Positions 12,001 through 22,600 of a DNA stretch of 41,839 bases are shown here, piece after piece. The DNA is from Dentipellis sp. KUC8613 (lineage: Eukaryota; Basidiomycota; Agaricomycetes; Russulales; Hericiaceae): contig NSJX01000099.1 of NCBI GenBank assembly GCA_002286715.1, positions 3,050-44,888 on the forward strand. The letters are read 5' to 3'. Made by a program: the position numbers and the translations under genes. The notes below the pieces were generated by a model that worked only from the letters and a program-made list of their open reading frames with translations, was not told the origin of the DNA and searched no databases. Each line of letters starts with the position of its first letter. Positions within the stretch are counted from its first letter, which is position 1.

Positions 12001-12834
12001 ATCACACTTCCGTCGACCGTCGGCCCGAAAGTATGGCAGGAAAAGAAGTGGGATGCGTTGAGACAAAGGGAAATCAAGCTTCGCGAAGGCCAAATCAATG
12101 ACCATTTGCACGAGTTGCGAATGGTGTTAGCCCAGAAATCGTGCATCTTCCGACTTCATGTCCGACCCAGTAAGAGTCAAGCCACAATGACAAGGGCCTG
12201 GAATGCAGTGAAATCCGTCGACAGTCTGGTGCAGCAGCATGCACGGGCATACAGCGTTGCTAGGCAGGCCTTGGTAGCTTTGAAGGCCCCGCAAGAGCTG
12301 CTCACCAGATACCAAGTCTTGAAGAAAGAGCATCTACAGGTGAAGACGTTCACTATTGACCCGAAGGTCATCGGCCAGCGCAACACGAATCTACCATGGT
12401 TTTGGCAGCTCGGGGTAGGTGAAACGGGTGAAGCAAACACGTATATGAATGACTGTAAGTCGAGTTCGCGATATTACAGTAACAGCACCTGACGGAGGTT
12501 ATCCCGTTCAGTCTACAGGGTTCAATGGCTTCGAGCGAAGGCACGACGGGATAGATGGCTGGAGGAGCATGTTCGGGTGCTTACGGAGATGAACGCATTT
12601 GTACTCTACTGTGAGTATCATGCCGGAGCTTGGGACGCGCGAAGGGAGAAGAGCGAATCTGCCCAGAAGAGAGGGCATGCGGTGTATGCCGCGAGGAGGG
12701 TTGCTTTGTGGAGGGAGATGGGAGAGCAGGCATTGGACACATTCAAGGCCATTCTGTCGGCCCGAGAAGCAGATGTCGCGTTTCGGGGAGGTGACCCGGT
12801 TCCATACCCTGATGTTTATGCTTCGAGACAATAG
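9073..12834 (+). CDS. KDZ (Kyakuja-Dileera-Zisupton) transposase with CxC2-like cysteine cluster (1086 aa)
   Basis: Ten exons (9073-9303, 9353-9718, 9769-10173, 10222-10394, 10445-10607, 10657-10799, 10850-11244, 11353-11656, 11697-12454, 12512-12834) total 3261 nt with every phase matching, so the gene is intact. Residues ~78-330 hold the zinc-binding CxC2 region (C-x2-C pairs in WRCESCFGRPMYCDSC, then the GVCVHLGH block). Residues ~395-590 are the RNase H-fold catalytic core: D402 in MLDGN, the TGIGTAACMHGCFLPH block, D521 in IIYDIMCQ, and E582/E585 in VDGEIVETLW. The C-terminal ~450 residues are helical and charged. Introns 2, 7 and 8 and several exons carry the element 9-mer. Full length and intact catalytic residues suggest a recently active copy. 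It acts on DNA in the nucleus; the terminal sequences it cuts are not identified here. Confidence 0.95.
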
Positions 12835-13108
12835 ACCTTGTCGGCCCGAATTGTCTTGTCGGGCCGAATGTCGTCCACCATTGCGTTCCAGTACATTCAT
12901 TTGGCTCGAGCCATCTATCAGGCCAAACATCGATGCACAGGCTTTCGAGGGTACTTTACTCGGGCCGATACGATTCAAAACACATGTATTCGGGCCGAAA
13001 CGCGACAACTACGACAGCGAGTGCTCATGTTGGAGATAGCCAAAAAAAAAAAAAGACAAAAAGCAAGAAAACGTATGTTTACGCGGGCGCCATCCGTTGC
13101 GCGCGACT
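12835..13108. other. Convergent 3' spacer, motif-rich, with A-tract
   Basis: Four exact motif copies lie within 160 bp (12841, 12859, 12960, 12990), alternating in orientation, followed by a run of about 12 A near 13,044. No gene is seen. The spacer separates the convergent stops of the transposase and the 169-aa gene. Confidence 0.6.
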
Positions 13109-13780
13109 CTAATTCCCCTGCAACTTCGCCGTCGCGGCCTCGATCGTGCGCGCAAGGTGGTGGTACGCGTCCGCCATCTCCTGGTAGACGTCGCCGACGC
13201 GATCGAGTTCGGCCGGACTGAGGCCAGGCCCTGTGAAGACGGGCGACGGGGCCTGCGGGGCTCGCTGCCCAGCGGATTGCGTGGGTTGCGCGACGATGGC
13301 AGTGGCACGGCTGCCATCGGGTGTGCGAGCTGTGACAAAACTGCGTTAGTTGTATCCGTTGTTGGCCCGAAGTCATGTTGACGCACCCCTGGCTGTGTGG
13401 CTCCCAGATGCTTTCGGAGAAGCGTTCCCTTTTCCGTCGTCCACGCGAGCTTGCTTCGCGGGCTGGGATGTGCCGTCTGCGCGATATCGTGAGACTATGC
13501 CGTGCGAGTGCACACGCGACTTACCCGCGCTCGTAGCGCCCGATATCTGGTCGATGGGGCGCTTTTGCAGCTGCTGGAAGCCTGCAAAGGAGTTAGTTGA
13601 AGCAATCAGACTTTGACCGCCAGAATGCGGCGACTTACTGAACGTGCTGGCGTCTTGCGCCTGCGATGAAGGCGGCTGTGACGCGGCGGACCGGGGCAAG
13701 GGTGTCACGCCGCCCGGCTTCTTCGTACTCTGCGGCTGAACGCTCCCTTGTCTTGCTGGGTCCTGGCTCGCGTTGGACAT
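13109..13780 (-). CDS. Small uncharacterised KDZ-element protein (169 aa)
   Basis: Four exons (13780-13639, 13581-13525, 13476-13387, 13329-13109) splice into 170 codons including stop. The introns have GTAAGT, GTAAGT and GTGCGT donors and GCAG/ACAG acceptors. The first ~100 residues are Ser/Pro/Gln/Lys-rich and probably disordered. The last ~35 residues (from LSPAELDRV) form an amphipathic helix that could mediate protein contacts. No family is recognised. It is divergent from the 433-aa gene, with 166 bp between start codons, so the two probably share a promoter. Confidence 0.65.
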
Positions 13781-13946
13781 GTTGGGGATTGAAGTTGAGA
13801 CTTTGATGGCGAATGGCGGTGGGCCGAGTCTTACATACAAGTTCAACGTGTGGCGTGGGATCATCACGTGATGATAACCGTCACCGCGCATTCCGTTTAG
13901 GGAATCGACGTCCTCGTTGCATCAGGACGCCGCTGGTCCTCTATCA

Positions 13947-15394
13947 ATGGCCCACTCACCTTCGCCGCTCCCCATGGAGTCTCTAGCGGACTACGTCCGC
14001 GACCTGAACCGTCAAGCGTTCTATTCCGCCCTTGCGTTCGCCAGCGCCGGTGTTTTTGAGGATTATAATATCGTCTTCCGCTGGCAGGTGGCGCTTGATC
14101 AAAATATTGTGGTATGTTTTGTTTCCAATGGCTAAAGAGCCGGTGATATATCTGACAGCCACTCAGAAACAGGTTTCCAGACTGGTGGAGCTCCGCGATG
14201 GCGTCACAGACGACTTCGGGGAAGACACGCCGGCCGGCCTGCTTTGGCAGGAGTCTCGCAACCTCAAGTACTCCGACGTCGACGTATCGTGGTGGGCGAG
14301 GAGTGTCTCCTCGTCGGCCGAAGCAGATCCGGCGCTCGCCGCGCGGTACGAACCTTTCGACGACGAGGAGGCGTACTGGTGGAGGAAATTAGTCGATGAC
14401 CCCCGTGAGTTATAGTCGGCTTCATCTCCTTCCAGCTCACATTAGTAGATACACGCGACTTTCCCGACGACGGGATTGTCGACATTCTGGGTATCTTCGG
14501 CGAGAGGGGCTCTCCACCACAGACACCTGCCCCGCATTCCCCGACGCCTGCACCCTCCCCCATCAATCTCATCACACCCACTCCCAAGACCACGCGGGAG
14601 GACGGAAACGTCATCCACCTCGAGGACACCGACGACGAGCGGTCCGGAGCGCCCTCTAGCCCTACCCTTCGCCGCAGCGGGCGCAAAGGGTCGAATACCA
14701 CCCCCGCCAAGAAGGGACGAAAGAGGAAGGCTAGTGCGTCACCTGAGCGGGACGAGGAGGGGAAGAGCGGCCCGAAAGGACGCGGGAGGACGGCGAGGAG
14801 AGGGTCTAAGGCGGGCCGGGGGAAGTCAGGAGGGACTCAGCGCGGGGGACGGAAGGGCGCCAGTGAGAGGGAAGTCGCAGAGGTGCAAGGAGATGACGAG
14901 GAAATGGAGTCGGAGGACGACGAGCATCGGGAGGAGGATGGGGCCGACGGAGAAGGGAAAGGGAAGGGGAAGGGGAAGCAGAAGGTGGACAGCTCGTCCC
15001 CGCTGGCGAGGAAGGGGCCTCCCGGCCAGCGCCTGAAAGGTAAGTTTGGCCTTCTTCAAATGATAAGTGCTCATTTATGATCTTAGCATATATAGAACTT
15101 CCTGCTCCTGTCCACCAGCGTCAGTCGAAGTCCGTCGCGAGCACCTCCGCGAAGGCCACGGCGAGCGCCCCCGCCTCTCGCCCTGCATCACCCGCATCAC
15201 CCGTCGATCGCGCGGACGACCGGCCCCGACGCGACGCCCCCATCCGGCAGAAGCTCGAGTACATCATCGACAAGTTACACACCATCGAAACGGCGGTGAA
15301 TGAGATCAAGGCCCGAGATTCCACGAAGAACAACATGCCGGAGGCCATTCCCGTAGAGCAGGCGACGAAGCCGAAGCCTCGCCGCAGGAAGTAG
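13947..15394 (+). CDS. Uncharacterised charged nuclear-type protein (433 aa)
   Basis: Four exons (13947-14111, 14167-14404, 14449-15039, 15087-15394) join to 434 codons including stop. The N-terminal ~135 residues are probably globular with Trp-rich SWWARS and YWWRKL words. Residues ~150-335 are disordered with alternating basic runs (KKGRKRK, GRGRTARRG) and a KGKGKGK stretch, typical of nuclear DNA- or chromatin-associated proteins. The C-terminus has a short predicted helix (RQKLEYIIDKLHTIETAV) and ends in KPRRRK. Its layout (globular Trp-rich N-terminus, charged middle, helical tail) parallels the 580-aa gene at the other end of the element, but it has no cysteine cluster. Function unknown; a near-motif copy (GCGGCCCGA) lies at 14769. 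Confidence 0.7.
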
Positions 15395-15510
15395 GGTGGA
15401 CGGTAGCCACATAATAATGTCTTGTTTCTCATTCTCTACTCGTTGGGAGCGCCGCGGATATGTTTTTTGTAGAGTACTCAAGAAATTGATTGTGATGTCA
15501 TCTTTTTCAA

Positions 15511-15642
15511 ACGTGATCTAAGTTCGCAACATCCACCGGCCCGAATAATACTCGGCCCGAGTGGTTTGATCCCATCAAACGTGATGCGTTTGCAACATCC
15601 AGCGGCCCGACCAATACTCGGCCCGAGTGGCTTAATCCCATC
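15511..15642 (+). repeat. Two direct copies of a 66-bp unit
   Basis: The unit begins ACGTGAT, continues through GCAACATCCA and ends in GTGGYTTRATCCCATC. GCAACATCCA recurs at 15526 and 15592, which sets the period at 66 bp. Each copy holds one exact 9-mer and one near copy 15 bp upstream of it. Confidence 0.8.
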
Positions 15643-15700
15643 CTTACCAATCGCTCCATAAAGTTGAGCCGAGAGTGCTGGAGTACTCACGGAATTTCAT

Positions 15701-16920
15701 TCGGCCCGACTGGTGTGCACCCACAGTCTACCAGTAGATCGGACTGCAGGGCGAGCTTTCCTCACCCCAGTCGACATCACCAAGCTTGAGTTCGTATGCA
15801 ATGTAGCTCTCTTTGTTGGACAAATCTTTACAAGATGCTGCTTGTGTCCACAGGACAAGATGCACATTCACCGACTAATCGAATAGTCGGCCCGAGCCAT
15901 TCACCGAGGGGTTACTGATGGCTCGCTGGGTGTTCCAACGCCCCAATTCTCGTCGCCCATCTTCCGTTAATATGCCGTTGTTTTTTTATTCTTGGGGATG
16001 CCTATAACCGTTGGTCGATGAGTCCTCGGGAGGTAAGCTCATTTCAGGGAGGATTGACCAATAATTCGGCCCGACCCACTCGCATCGGGATCTCGGAATG
16101 CAGGCTACGTGTTTCGCAACCCAATCCCCGTCGCCGAACTTCCGACCGTATGTTACCCTGGTTCTATAGTCTAGAGTAGGTGTAGGCGGCGGGGCGTGCG
16201 TCCACAGGACGAATGGTGTGTCAGTGGTAACGACCGACGGTTCGGCCCGAGAAAGTCATGTAGTGGATACCGATCGTACGCTGGGTGTGTCCCGCCCCAA
16301 TTATTGTTGCCCATCTTGCAAGCATATCCCACCGTTTGTCGCTGTGTAGGGGTGTGCAACCATTGGTCGTTGGGTCCATGGGGGGTCTGCCCGTTTCGGG
16401 TGGGATTGAAGGACTATCCGGCCCGATGGAGGGCTGGGTATGCCCAGCCACTACACTGTATGATACACGCATTCAATCTATCAGGGTGGGTGCACGCGGC
16501 AGTGCGTGCGGCCGTACAACGAATGCCACATCTGTGGTTGTATTGAACGATGGTTCGGCCCGAGGAATGCACGCAGTGGGTGTGGATGGCACGCTGGGTG
16601 TCCAACCCCCCATTTCTCGTCGCCAATGTTGCAAACGCATGTCATGGCTTGTCTTTGCGTTGTGGTGGCTGGCTGTTGGTCGCTGCGTCTACGGCAGGTG
16701 TGCCCATTTCAGGTTGGATTGGATGACCATTCTGCCCGTCATGCTTCGGGGGGTACTGATGGGAGGCTGGGCATGCCCTGCCCAATTCTTGTCACGAAAT
16801 ATGGATATATGTTTTAGGTGCTACATACTACTTTGGGTCAGTGCAGCTGATGGCGCCTGTGCCAACAGGATTAGTGCCAGGTTCAGCTGGGATTGACCGA
16901 GAATTCGGCCCGAGATACTC
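15701..16920 (+). repeat. Degenerate ~176-bp tandem array, right subterminal region
   Basis: The 9-mer or a one-mismatch copy recurs at 15701, 15887, 16066, 16242, 16418, 16555 and 16905, with a decayed copy near 16,729. The spacings are 186, 179, 176, 176, 137, 174 and 176 bp. Between motifs the same words return in order: GCTGGGTGTCCAACGCCCC, TCTCGTCGCCCATCTTGCAA, a TTGGTCG word, CATTTCAGGTTGGATTGACC, then ATTCGGCCCGAG. All copies have the same orientation. No gene is supported here despite open frames of 60-200 codons. Confidence 0.85.
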
Positions 16921-17400
16921 CCAACGAGAATATTGGCGAGAGGCCGGGTGTTTACTGTCCCAATTTGCATGGCAAGACTTGTATATACATGCCATGTTTG
17001 TGCACAACCCATTCATGGTTCGAATGATATTCCAAACAACCAGGCTTAATTAGTACCCGCTCGTCTGGTGAGTGCTGCACTGGAGACCTAGCCTAGCACA
17101 CAGGTTACCTCGGTCGCAGCAATACATTATGGTTACAGTAATGCAGGTTGCTTCACTTCCTGTATCATGCAGCCAGTGTCTATCTGGTCGCTTTGAAATC
17201 CATGCTGGTTGCAGCCCGTCAGTGCCTGAAACCCCCCAACCCTCTCCAAAACCAGCGCCGAGCGCGGGAACATGCATTCCTATGCATGGCCAGTTACGCT
17301 CTACACTACCATCACACCTGGGCATGCCCCTCCCCTTCCGATACATCTAGTGTATTCGGCCCGGGAGGTAATAATGCGGCCCGATCCATCCTACCACCTG
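16921..17400. other. Non-coding tail of the motif-bearing region
   Basis: No gene is seen. The last motif-like words are TCGGCCCGG at 17356 and GCGGCCCGA at 17376, after which the family stops. The right end of the element should lie near or soon after this point, but no terminal inverted repeat matching the left edge was found. Confidence 0.4.
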
Positions 17401-17407
17401 TCCCGCT

Positions 17408-17525
17408 CTCGGCCGGACCATCGTCGACACGCGTCGTACTGCTCCGGCCGCCATGTAGCAAACCAGTGTCCCATACGTCCGGCCGGACCATCAACAACAC
17501 AAGTGCAAGCCATCCGGCCGGACGC
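17408..17525. repeat. Cluster of GGCCGGAC words
   Basis: Within about 120 bp the word (C)GGCCGGAC recurs at the CTCGGCCGGACC, GTCCGGCCGGACC and ATCCGGCCGGACG sites, with a CTCCGGCCGCC variant. This is a different short motif from the 9-mer and directly abuts its right limit. Confidence 0.6.
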
Positions 17526-18050
17526 GGCTGCCCCAGCTAACACGCTTATTTGGTGTCCGGCTACTCCATCTGATACTGGGGTAATGTGCTACAATATGTG
17601 GTGTCGCTTGTCCCTTTGTTCTGTACTTCTTGCAGCCCATCTTCTTGTTACTGAGTGGCATTGCCGTTGATACTCTACATTACTCTCTTGAGTCCGAATG
17701 AAAATGTTGCGTTCGCTTACCAAATACATGAAGAAAACATTTTAGAGAAAAGAGAAATACTGAAACACGTACTTTGTTGTCTCATTCACGAAGACGCGGG
17801 CGCTTACAACTTGGCGTTTCGAGACTTGTCCCATGGGCGTCTGGTACTAATGACTTAGCGTTTCAAGGCTCGTCGTCTTCTTCCTTCACGTCTTGTTAGA
17901 AAACACTTCAACAACTTTCCGCTCACTTGAGCTTCGACTTCCGTTTACCTCCGGAACACAGGGATTAATATAAATTATGAGGAATAGTTATTAAAAATAG
18001 TAATATGAGGGAGCAGTGAGAGGCCACCAAAGTAATGCTTTCACGGTAGC
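17526..18050. other. No feature seen
   Basis: Ordinary composition, no recognisable coding frame or repeat. Confidence 0.4.
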
Positions 18051-18061
18051 CGGCGGAATAT

Positions 18062-18127
18062 GAGCAGGACAATTCAGAAGGTGAGCGGGACATTTCGGAA
18101 GGCGAGCGGGACGTTTCGGATGGCGCG
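18062..18127 (+). repeat. Three copies of a 21-bp unit
   Basis: The unit GAGCGGGACATTTCGGAAGGC and two variants follow each other directly, with a partial fourth. Confidence 0.75.
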
Positions 18128-18319
18128 CGGGCCGTGGACCGCGGACCGCACAAGCGCCCCAGCCGATGGCCCGCCGAAGCGGCACAGAAGCGCCCAGCCG
18201 TGCCGGACAGCAGTGCCCGCAAATAGACGCGCCGGGAACGGTGCCTAAAATGGATAGATATGCTGACAAATTCGGATGTCCCGAGGCCCTACCGGTATGC
18301 TACAATAGCTGCAGCAAGG

Positions 18320-18432
18320 TTATAACTACGCTGCAGGAGCGCTATAAGTACGCGGCAGGAACGCTATTACTACGCTGCAGGAACGCTATTACTACGCTGC
18401 AGGAACGCTATTACTACGCTGCAGCAGCTATG
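18320..18432 (+). repeat. 22-bp minisatellite, about five copies
   Basis: The unit is TACTACGCTGCAGGAACGCT plus two bases. The three central copies are nearly identical and the outer copies are diverged. Each unit contains the palindromic core CTGCAG. Confidence 0.9.
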
Positions 18433-18519
18433 ACTACATGTAATTCTTCCTGCAGTTATTGTCACTACGCTTTTGCAGCTGTTCCTGCAATTTACTTATA
18501 AACTTAATCACTATGGCTC

Positions 18520-18965
18520 TCTACGTTGACGTGCCTTTGTGCACGCTTGTGCATGCTGCCACCCGCCTGCCCCGATATCTCAGCACCGCTCCAGCGCGCC
18601 CCTGTCTGCGGCATCCGTCCTTGCGCCATCGCACCATCTCACCCTTCCTTGCTCGCTCGCTCGGCGCCTGCACCCGCCTGTTTGAACTTCGCGCGCCCTA
18701 CCCTGTATCGGGGCCTGCGCACCCTCTTCCCAGTATTGGCACCCCCTCTGCCCAGTGCCTGCATCCCCCAGTCAGCGCCGTCCGCGCTCTCGTCATCGCG
18801 CCTTCTCGTCTGTGGCTGTGCTGTCACAGATTTGCGTCTCGGCACTCTGCAGCGGTACCCTCTTGTATCTACATACATCATATCTACATACATCCTTGTA
18901 AGAGCACAGGGACATATATTAGTGTACCTTGTTCTTAAAATATTATGAATAAATTCTTGTGGCTT
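18520..18965 (+). repeat. Repeat copy inverted relative to 27,850-28,200
   Basis: The words GCCACCCGCCTGCCCCGA, CCAGCGCGCCCCTG, TTGAACTT and ATGAATAAATT occur here in order. They occur in the same order on the minus strand of 28,200-27,850 with small differences. The copy ends near the polyadenylation-like AATAAA. A palindromic word CTGATTCAT..ATGAATCAG follows at about 18,976. Confidence 0.7.
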
Positions 18966-19640
18966 CGTATGTTCTGATTCATCTATGAATCAGTTCTAAA
19001 TATGGGGCGGCCCTTAGGAACTCGCGCGACCTCGCATCGCCCCGTTAGGAAGTCAGTTCTCACGGCTCGAGCCCCATCTGTTCACTTTTCGACATGTTTG
19101 TTTTCTGTATGCTCTCATATGTAACCAATATAGCTGAAACTTTGTGTGCACATTGAAAGCTATAATATACATGTATCCTGAATTTTTCGTAATTCTTCAA
19201 GATCAAAGTCGTCTGCAAAGTCGAAGTCGCGTTGTGGAAAAGGGCTCTATTGACGAAATCTGCCGATTCCGAGCCCAATTATGCAGTAAAAAATCTCTCA
19301 TTCTTTTCCTTGCTCACAATATGTACTGCGCATACTCCCTAATTTATTTTGTATTTTGGAAATTTTATCACAGCCTGAGGAAGCATTCTGATCTGTCGAC
19401 GAGACCACGCGTGCTTTGCGGGAATTGCCGAAGGCAGTCGTGACAGACGCGTCTCGTCGTTCCAGCTCACTACACTCCTCCTCTCCCATGTCCCATCCCC
19501 CAATCGCTCGCCACTATTTCTCCTCAATACGTCACACACGCGCTCGTCGGTTCAGCAAAGGAAGATTGAATATGGGAGGTTGGGTAATGAGGGGATAGCA
19601 GCAGTGGTCATACTGTCCAAGGTACGTTGTCATGCCTTCT
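18966..19640. other. No gene seen
   Basis: AT-rich sequence, then a mixed stretch with Ser/Arg-rich short frames. Nothing recognisable. Confidence 0.35.
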
Positions 19641-19649
19641 CGAGTGTCA

Positions 19650-22600
19650 TAGAGGTACTGACCGCCCATATGCCGCCATTTTGCGCCGCCGTGCCTGCGC
19701 TGCCCCCTCCCGAAGCCCCACCGCCCTCTCTCGCCATGTAACCACCCCCCGTGCCGTCGCTGCACTCTGTGCGCCTTAGCAGCGGCGCCCGACGCTCACC
19801 CAACGCCCCCTCGGTGCCTCGCACGCCCCAAGACCGCCCCTTGCGCCATCGTGGCGCCCTGCCCGCCTTAGCAACGGTGCAGGACACGCGCTCTTCACCC
19901 TCTTGCTGCCCCCATGCGCCGTTGCGTCGCGCTGCACGCCCACGCCCCGCTCAAACACCTTCGCGCCGCCCCGTAACCGCCCTGCGCGCCTTAGCAATGA
20001 CGCAGCACGTGCATTCCACGCCCGCGCGCTGCTGCTCAACACCTGCGCGCCCCCGTCTCGCATGCTCGTGCCCACCCCGTCCCTCTCCCGCACGCTCGCA
20101 AGCTGAGACGAAGGCCAGAAGGGAGCAGTCGAGGGGCAGAAGTGCCCGAAGGGGCCCTGATAGGTAAGTTTTTTTTTCCCATCTCTCTCTTCTTCCCATC
20201 TCGGTGCGCCACCGCCCCCTCTCGCGCTCCTGCCGCCCCATCTAGCGGGCTCTTATCGCCCGCGCGCTCGCTCTCTGGGGCCTGCACCCGTCGTCTCGCG
20301 TACCGGCACGCCTTCTCACCCCAGCGCGCGCCGTCTCGCGCACATATGCCCTATCTCGCGCCACATTCCCTCCCTCTTCCTCGCGCGTTCCCTCTCGCCA
20401 TCGCCGCACCTTCTGCCCTCCCCCCCAAACTCTCGCCGTGCCGCCTGGCATCCATCGCTTGGCCATCGCCCGCACGCCGGTACACGCCCTCGTCGTCCTC
20501 GTCATCCTCGTCGCCCTCGTCGTTCGCCTCGCCCTCGCCGCTGCGCCTTGCCCTCACCTCTCCGCCCCTTTGGGCCCTGCTGGGCTGTCTGCGCACCCCG
20601 TTGCGCCCTCTTGATGCCCCGCTGGGCCAGCTTCGGGCCCCGCCACTGTCTCGTCACGCCCACACCGCCGTCTTTGGGCCCCATGGGGGTCGTCTTGCGC
20701 CCGACGCGCCGTCTGCGTGCCCCATGGGGCCGTCTTCGGGCCCCACGGTGTTTCCTGTGCGCCTCACGGCGCCCGCCATCTGTGCACCCGCGCCGTCCTC
20801 GTGCCGCCGCGCCGCTTGCGCCCCTCCCACCGTCATCGCACTTGTTTTGCGCTGAGATGGAGGGCGCGAGCGGCGAAACGGGGGGCGCGAGCGAGACAGC
20901 GTGTGCGAGGTGTTGCAGGCGGGTGTGAGACCCGGCGCTGGCGGCCGATGTAGCGAGATGGCGTGTGCGGGCAAGACGCCCCGCGCCCTAGCAACAGCGC
21001 GTGGCGCCGTCCCCACACGCCTTCGTGCCGCACCACACGCCCTGACGCTGCCCTGACGCCGCCCCGGTCGCCTATCGCCACCCCGCACGCCCCAGAAACG
21101 ATGCAGCAAGTGCGTCTCGAGACGCCCTGCGCCCTAGCAACGGCGCGTGGCGCCTTCCCCACGCGTCTTCGTGCCGCACCGCACGCCCTCACGCCGCCCC
21201 GTTCGCACCCTCGCCGCCCTGCGTGCCCCAGAAACGACGCGGGAGGCGGCCTCTGCCGCGCCATCTGCGCCCCGCCCCGCCTTCTACGGGCCCCGTGGGG
21301 CCGTCTTGCGCCCGCCGCCGCCGTCTGTGCCCCCCGCAGCGCCGTCTGTGCCCCCTGCAGCGCCGTCTGTGCGCCCCGCCTCGCCTTCTCAACACCCCGC
21401 ATCCGTGTCTCAACACCCCGCCGCGCGGTCTGCGCTGCGCCGCGCCTTCTTCTGGCGACGAGAGGCGCAAACGGCGCCATGGCGCCGCCTGCTTCGCCCT
21501 CTTGACGGCCCGCACCATCGTCTTCGCGCCCCTGCTACATGCGTCTGCGCCGCATGTGGCCCGTGGCACCGCGCCGCCATCGCGTGTCCTCACGTCCCAT
21601 TGCACGCCCCCTCCGCCACCCTATCAAAGCTGTTGCACCGCCGTCAAACCTGCTTGCGTGCCACCGCCACGTGTTGTCGCGCTGTTGTCGCGTGTCCCAT
21701 GCCGCCCACGTCTCTATCTCGCGCCCCAGCGGCGTCATTTCGTCGCTAGTGGCCTCATGCCGCTCTCGTCCGTCCTTGGCCGCCACACATGCGCACTCCA
21801 CCGTCTCGCGCCCCAACAGCGCTGTCTCGTGCCCTAACAGCGTCATCTCGCGCCCTTGCGAGCGCGAGCGCATGCGTTCGCCTGCTGTCGCGTGCACCCC
21901 TCACCAGCCCTCTCACTTGCCCTCGTCCGCTTTCGCGCGCTGTCCCATGCCATCTTGCTCGCCGTTCCCCGCCCTCTCCGCCATTGCGTGCCGTCGTGTG
22001 CACCCTCGCCACGCCGGCCCACGCCCTCGATGAAATGCTTGTGCTTTAAGTTATTCACAGGGCCAAGTATGCAAGAAATATGCATATCACACATACCACT
22101 GCAAGAAATGAAAGTCTAGCTACACAACTCTGTGATACTATAAATACTATATACAGCATTGAATCAATCTCAATAAATCCACATAAAACCACGTAAATTC
22201 ATATCAAATCAAGTGAAATAAGGAGAAGTCAAATGAATTTAGCAAAGGTCATATAGGAGCAGATTCAGTTCAATCATGTCAAATTACATGAAGTAAGATC
22301 TAATTTTATTGTGATAAAGAATAAAACTATGTGTTCAAGCTTATATAGATTTGATTTTGAACAGCAATGAGACAAGATGAATCAGATACTGCCGCTTGCC
22401 GGCCCACTCCTCACTAGTCTAGGATAAAATGTCTGGGAAGTTTATAGCTTATGGTGGTCTCAGAGACTACATAGTCTATGCTGGCAACTATATAAGGCTA
22501 TAGAATCTGACTTAGGATTGTATAGCCTATGGCTGCTATGGAGTCGTCCACCTTGGCTATGGCTGCTATGGCTGCTATGGAGCAGTCTATAGCTGGCTCA

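Larger units (their letters stand above)
515..17364. repeat. Dispersed 9-mer family TCGG-S-CCGA
   Basis: Exact copies read by eye start at 515, 541, 585, 2874, 2895, 3274, 3293, 3796, 3820, 4477, 5235, 5593, 5620, 5635, 9737, 10508, 11276, 11310, 11674, 12020, 12757, 12841, 12859, 12960, 12990, 15552, 15618, 15701, 15887, 16066, 16242, 16555 and 16905. One-mismatch copies include 3252, 3844, 7453, 8657, 11291, 13365, 14769, 15537, 15602, 16418, 17356 and 17376. The site is a TCGG/CCGA inverted repeat around one central G or C and contains two CpGs. I saw no exact copy right of 17,364. Copies lie in exons in all three reading frames (RPE/RPD, GPK/GPT, SAR), in introns and in spacers, so the conserved object is DNA, not protein. 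About 0.13 copies would be expected by chance in 17 kb. Confidence 0.9.

Noticed and set aside
18320..18432. CRISPR-like array
   Set aside because: The repeats are directly abutting without unique spacers and the genome is eukaryotic; it is a minisatellite.
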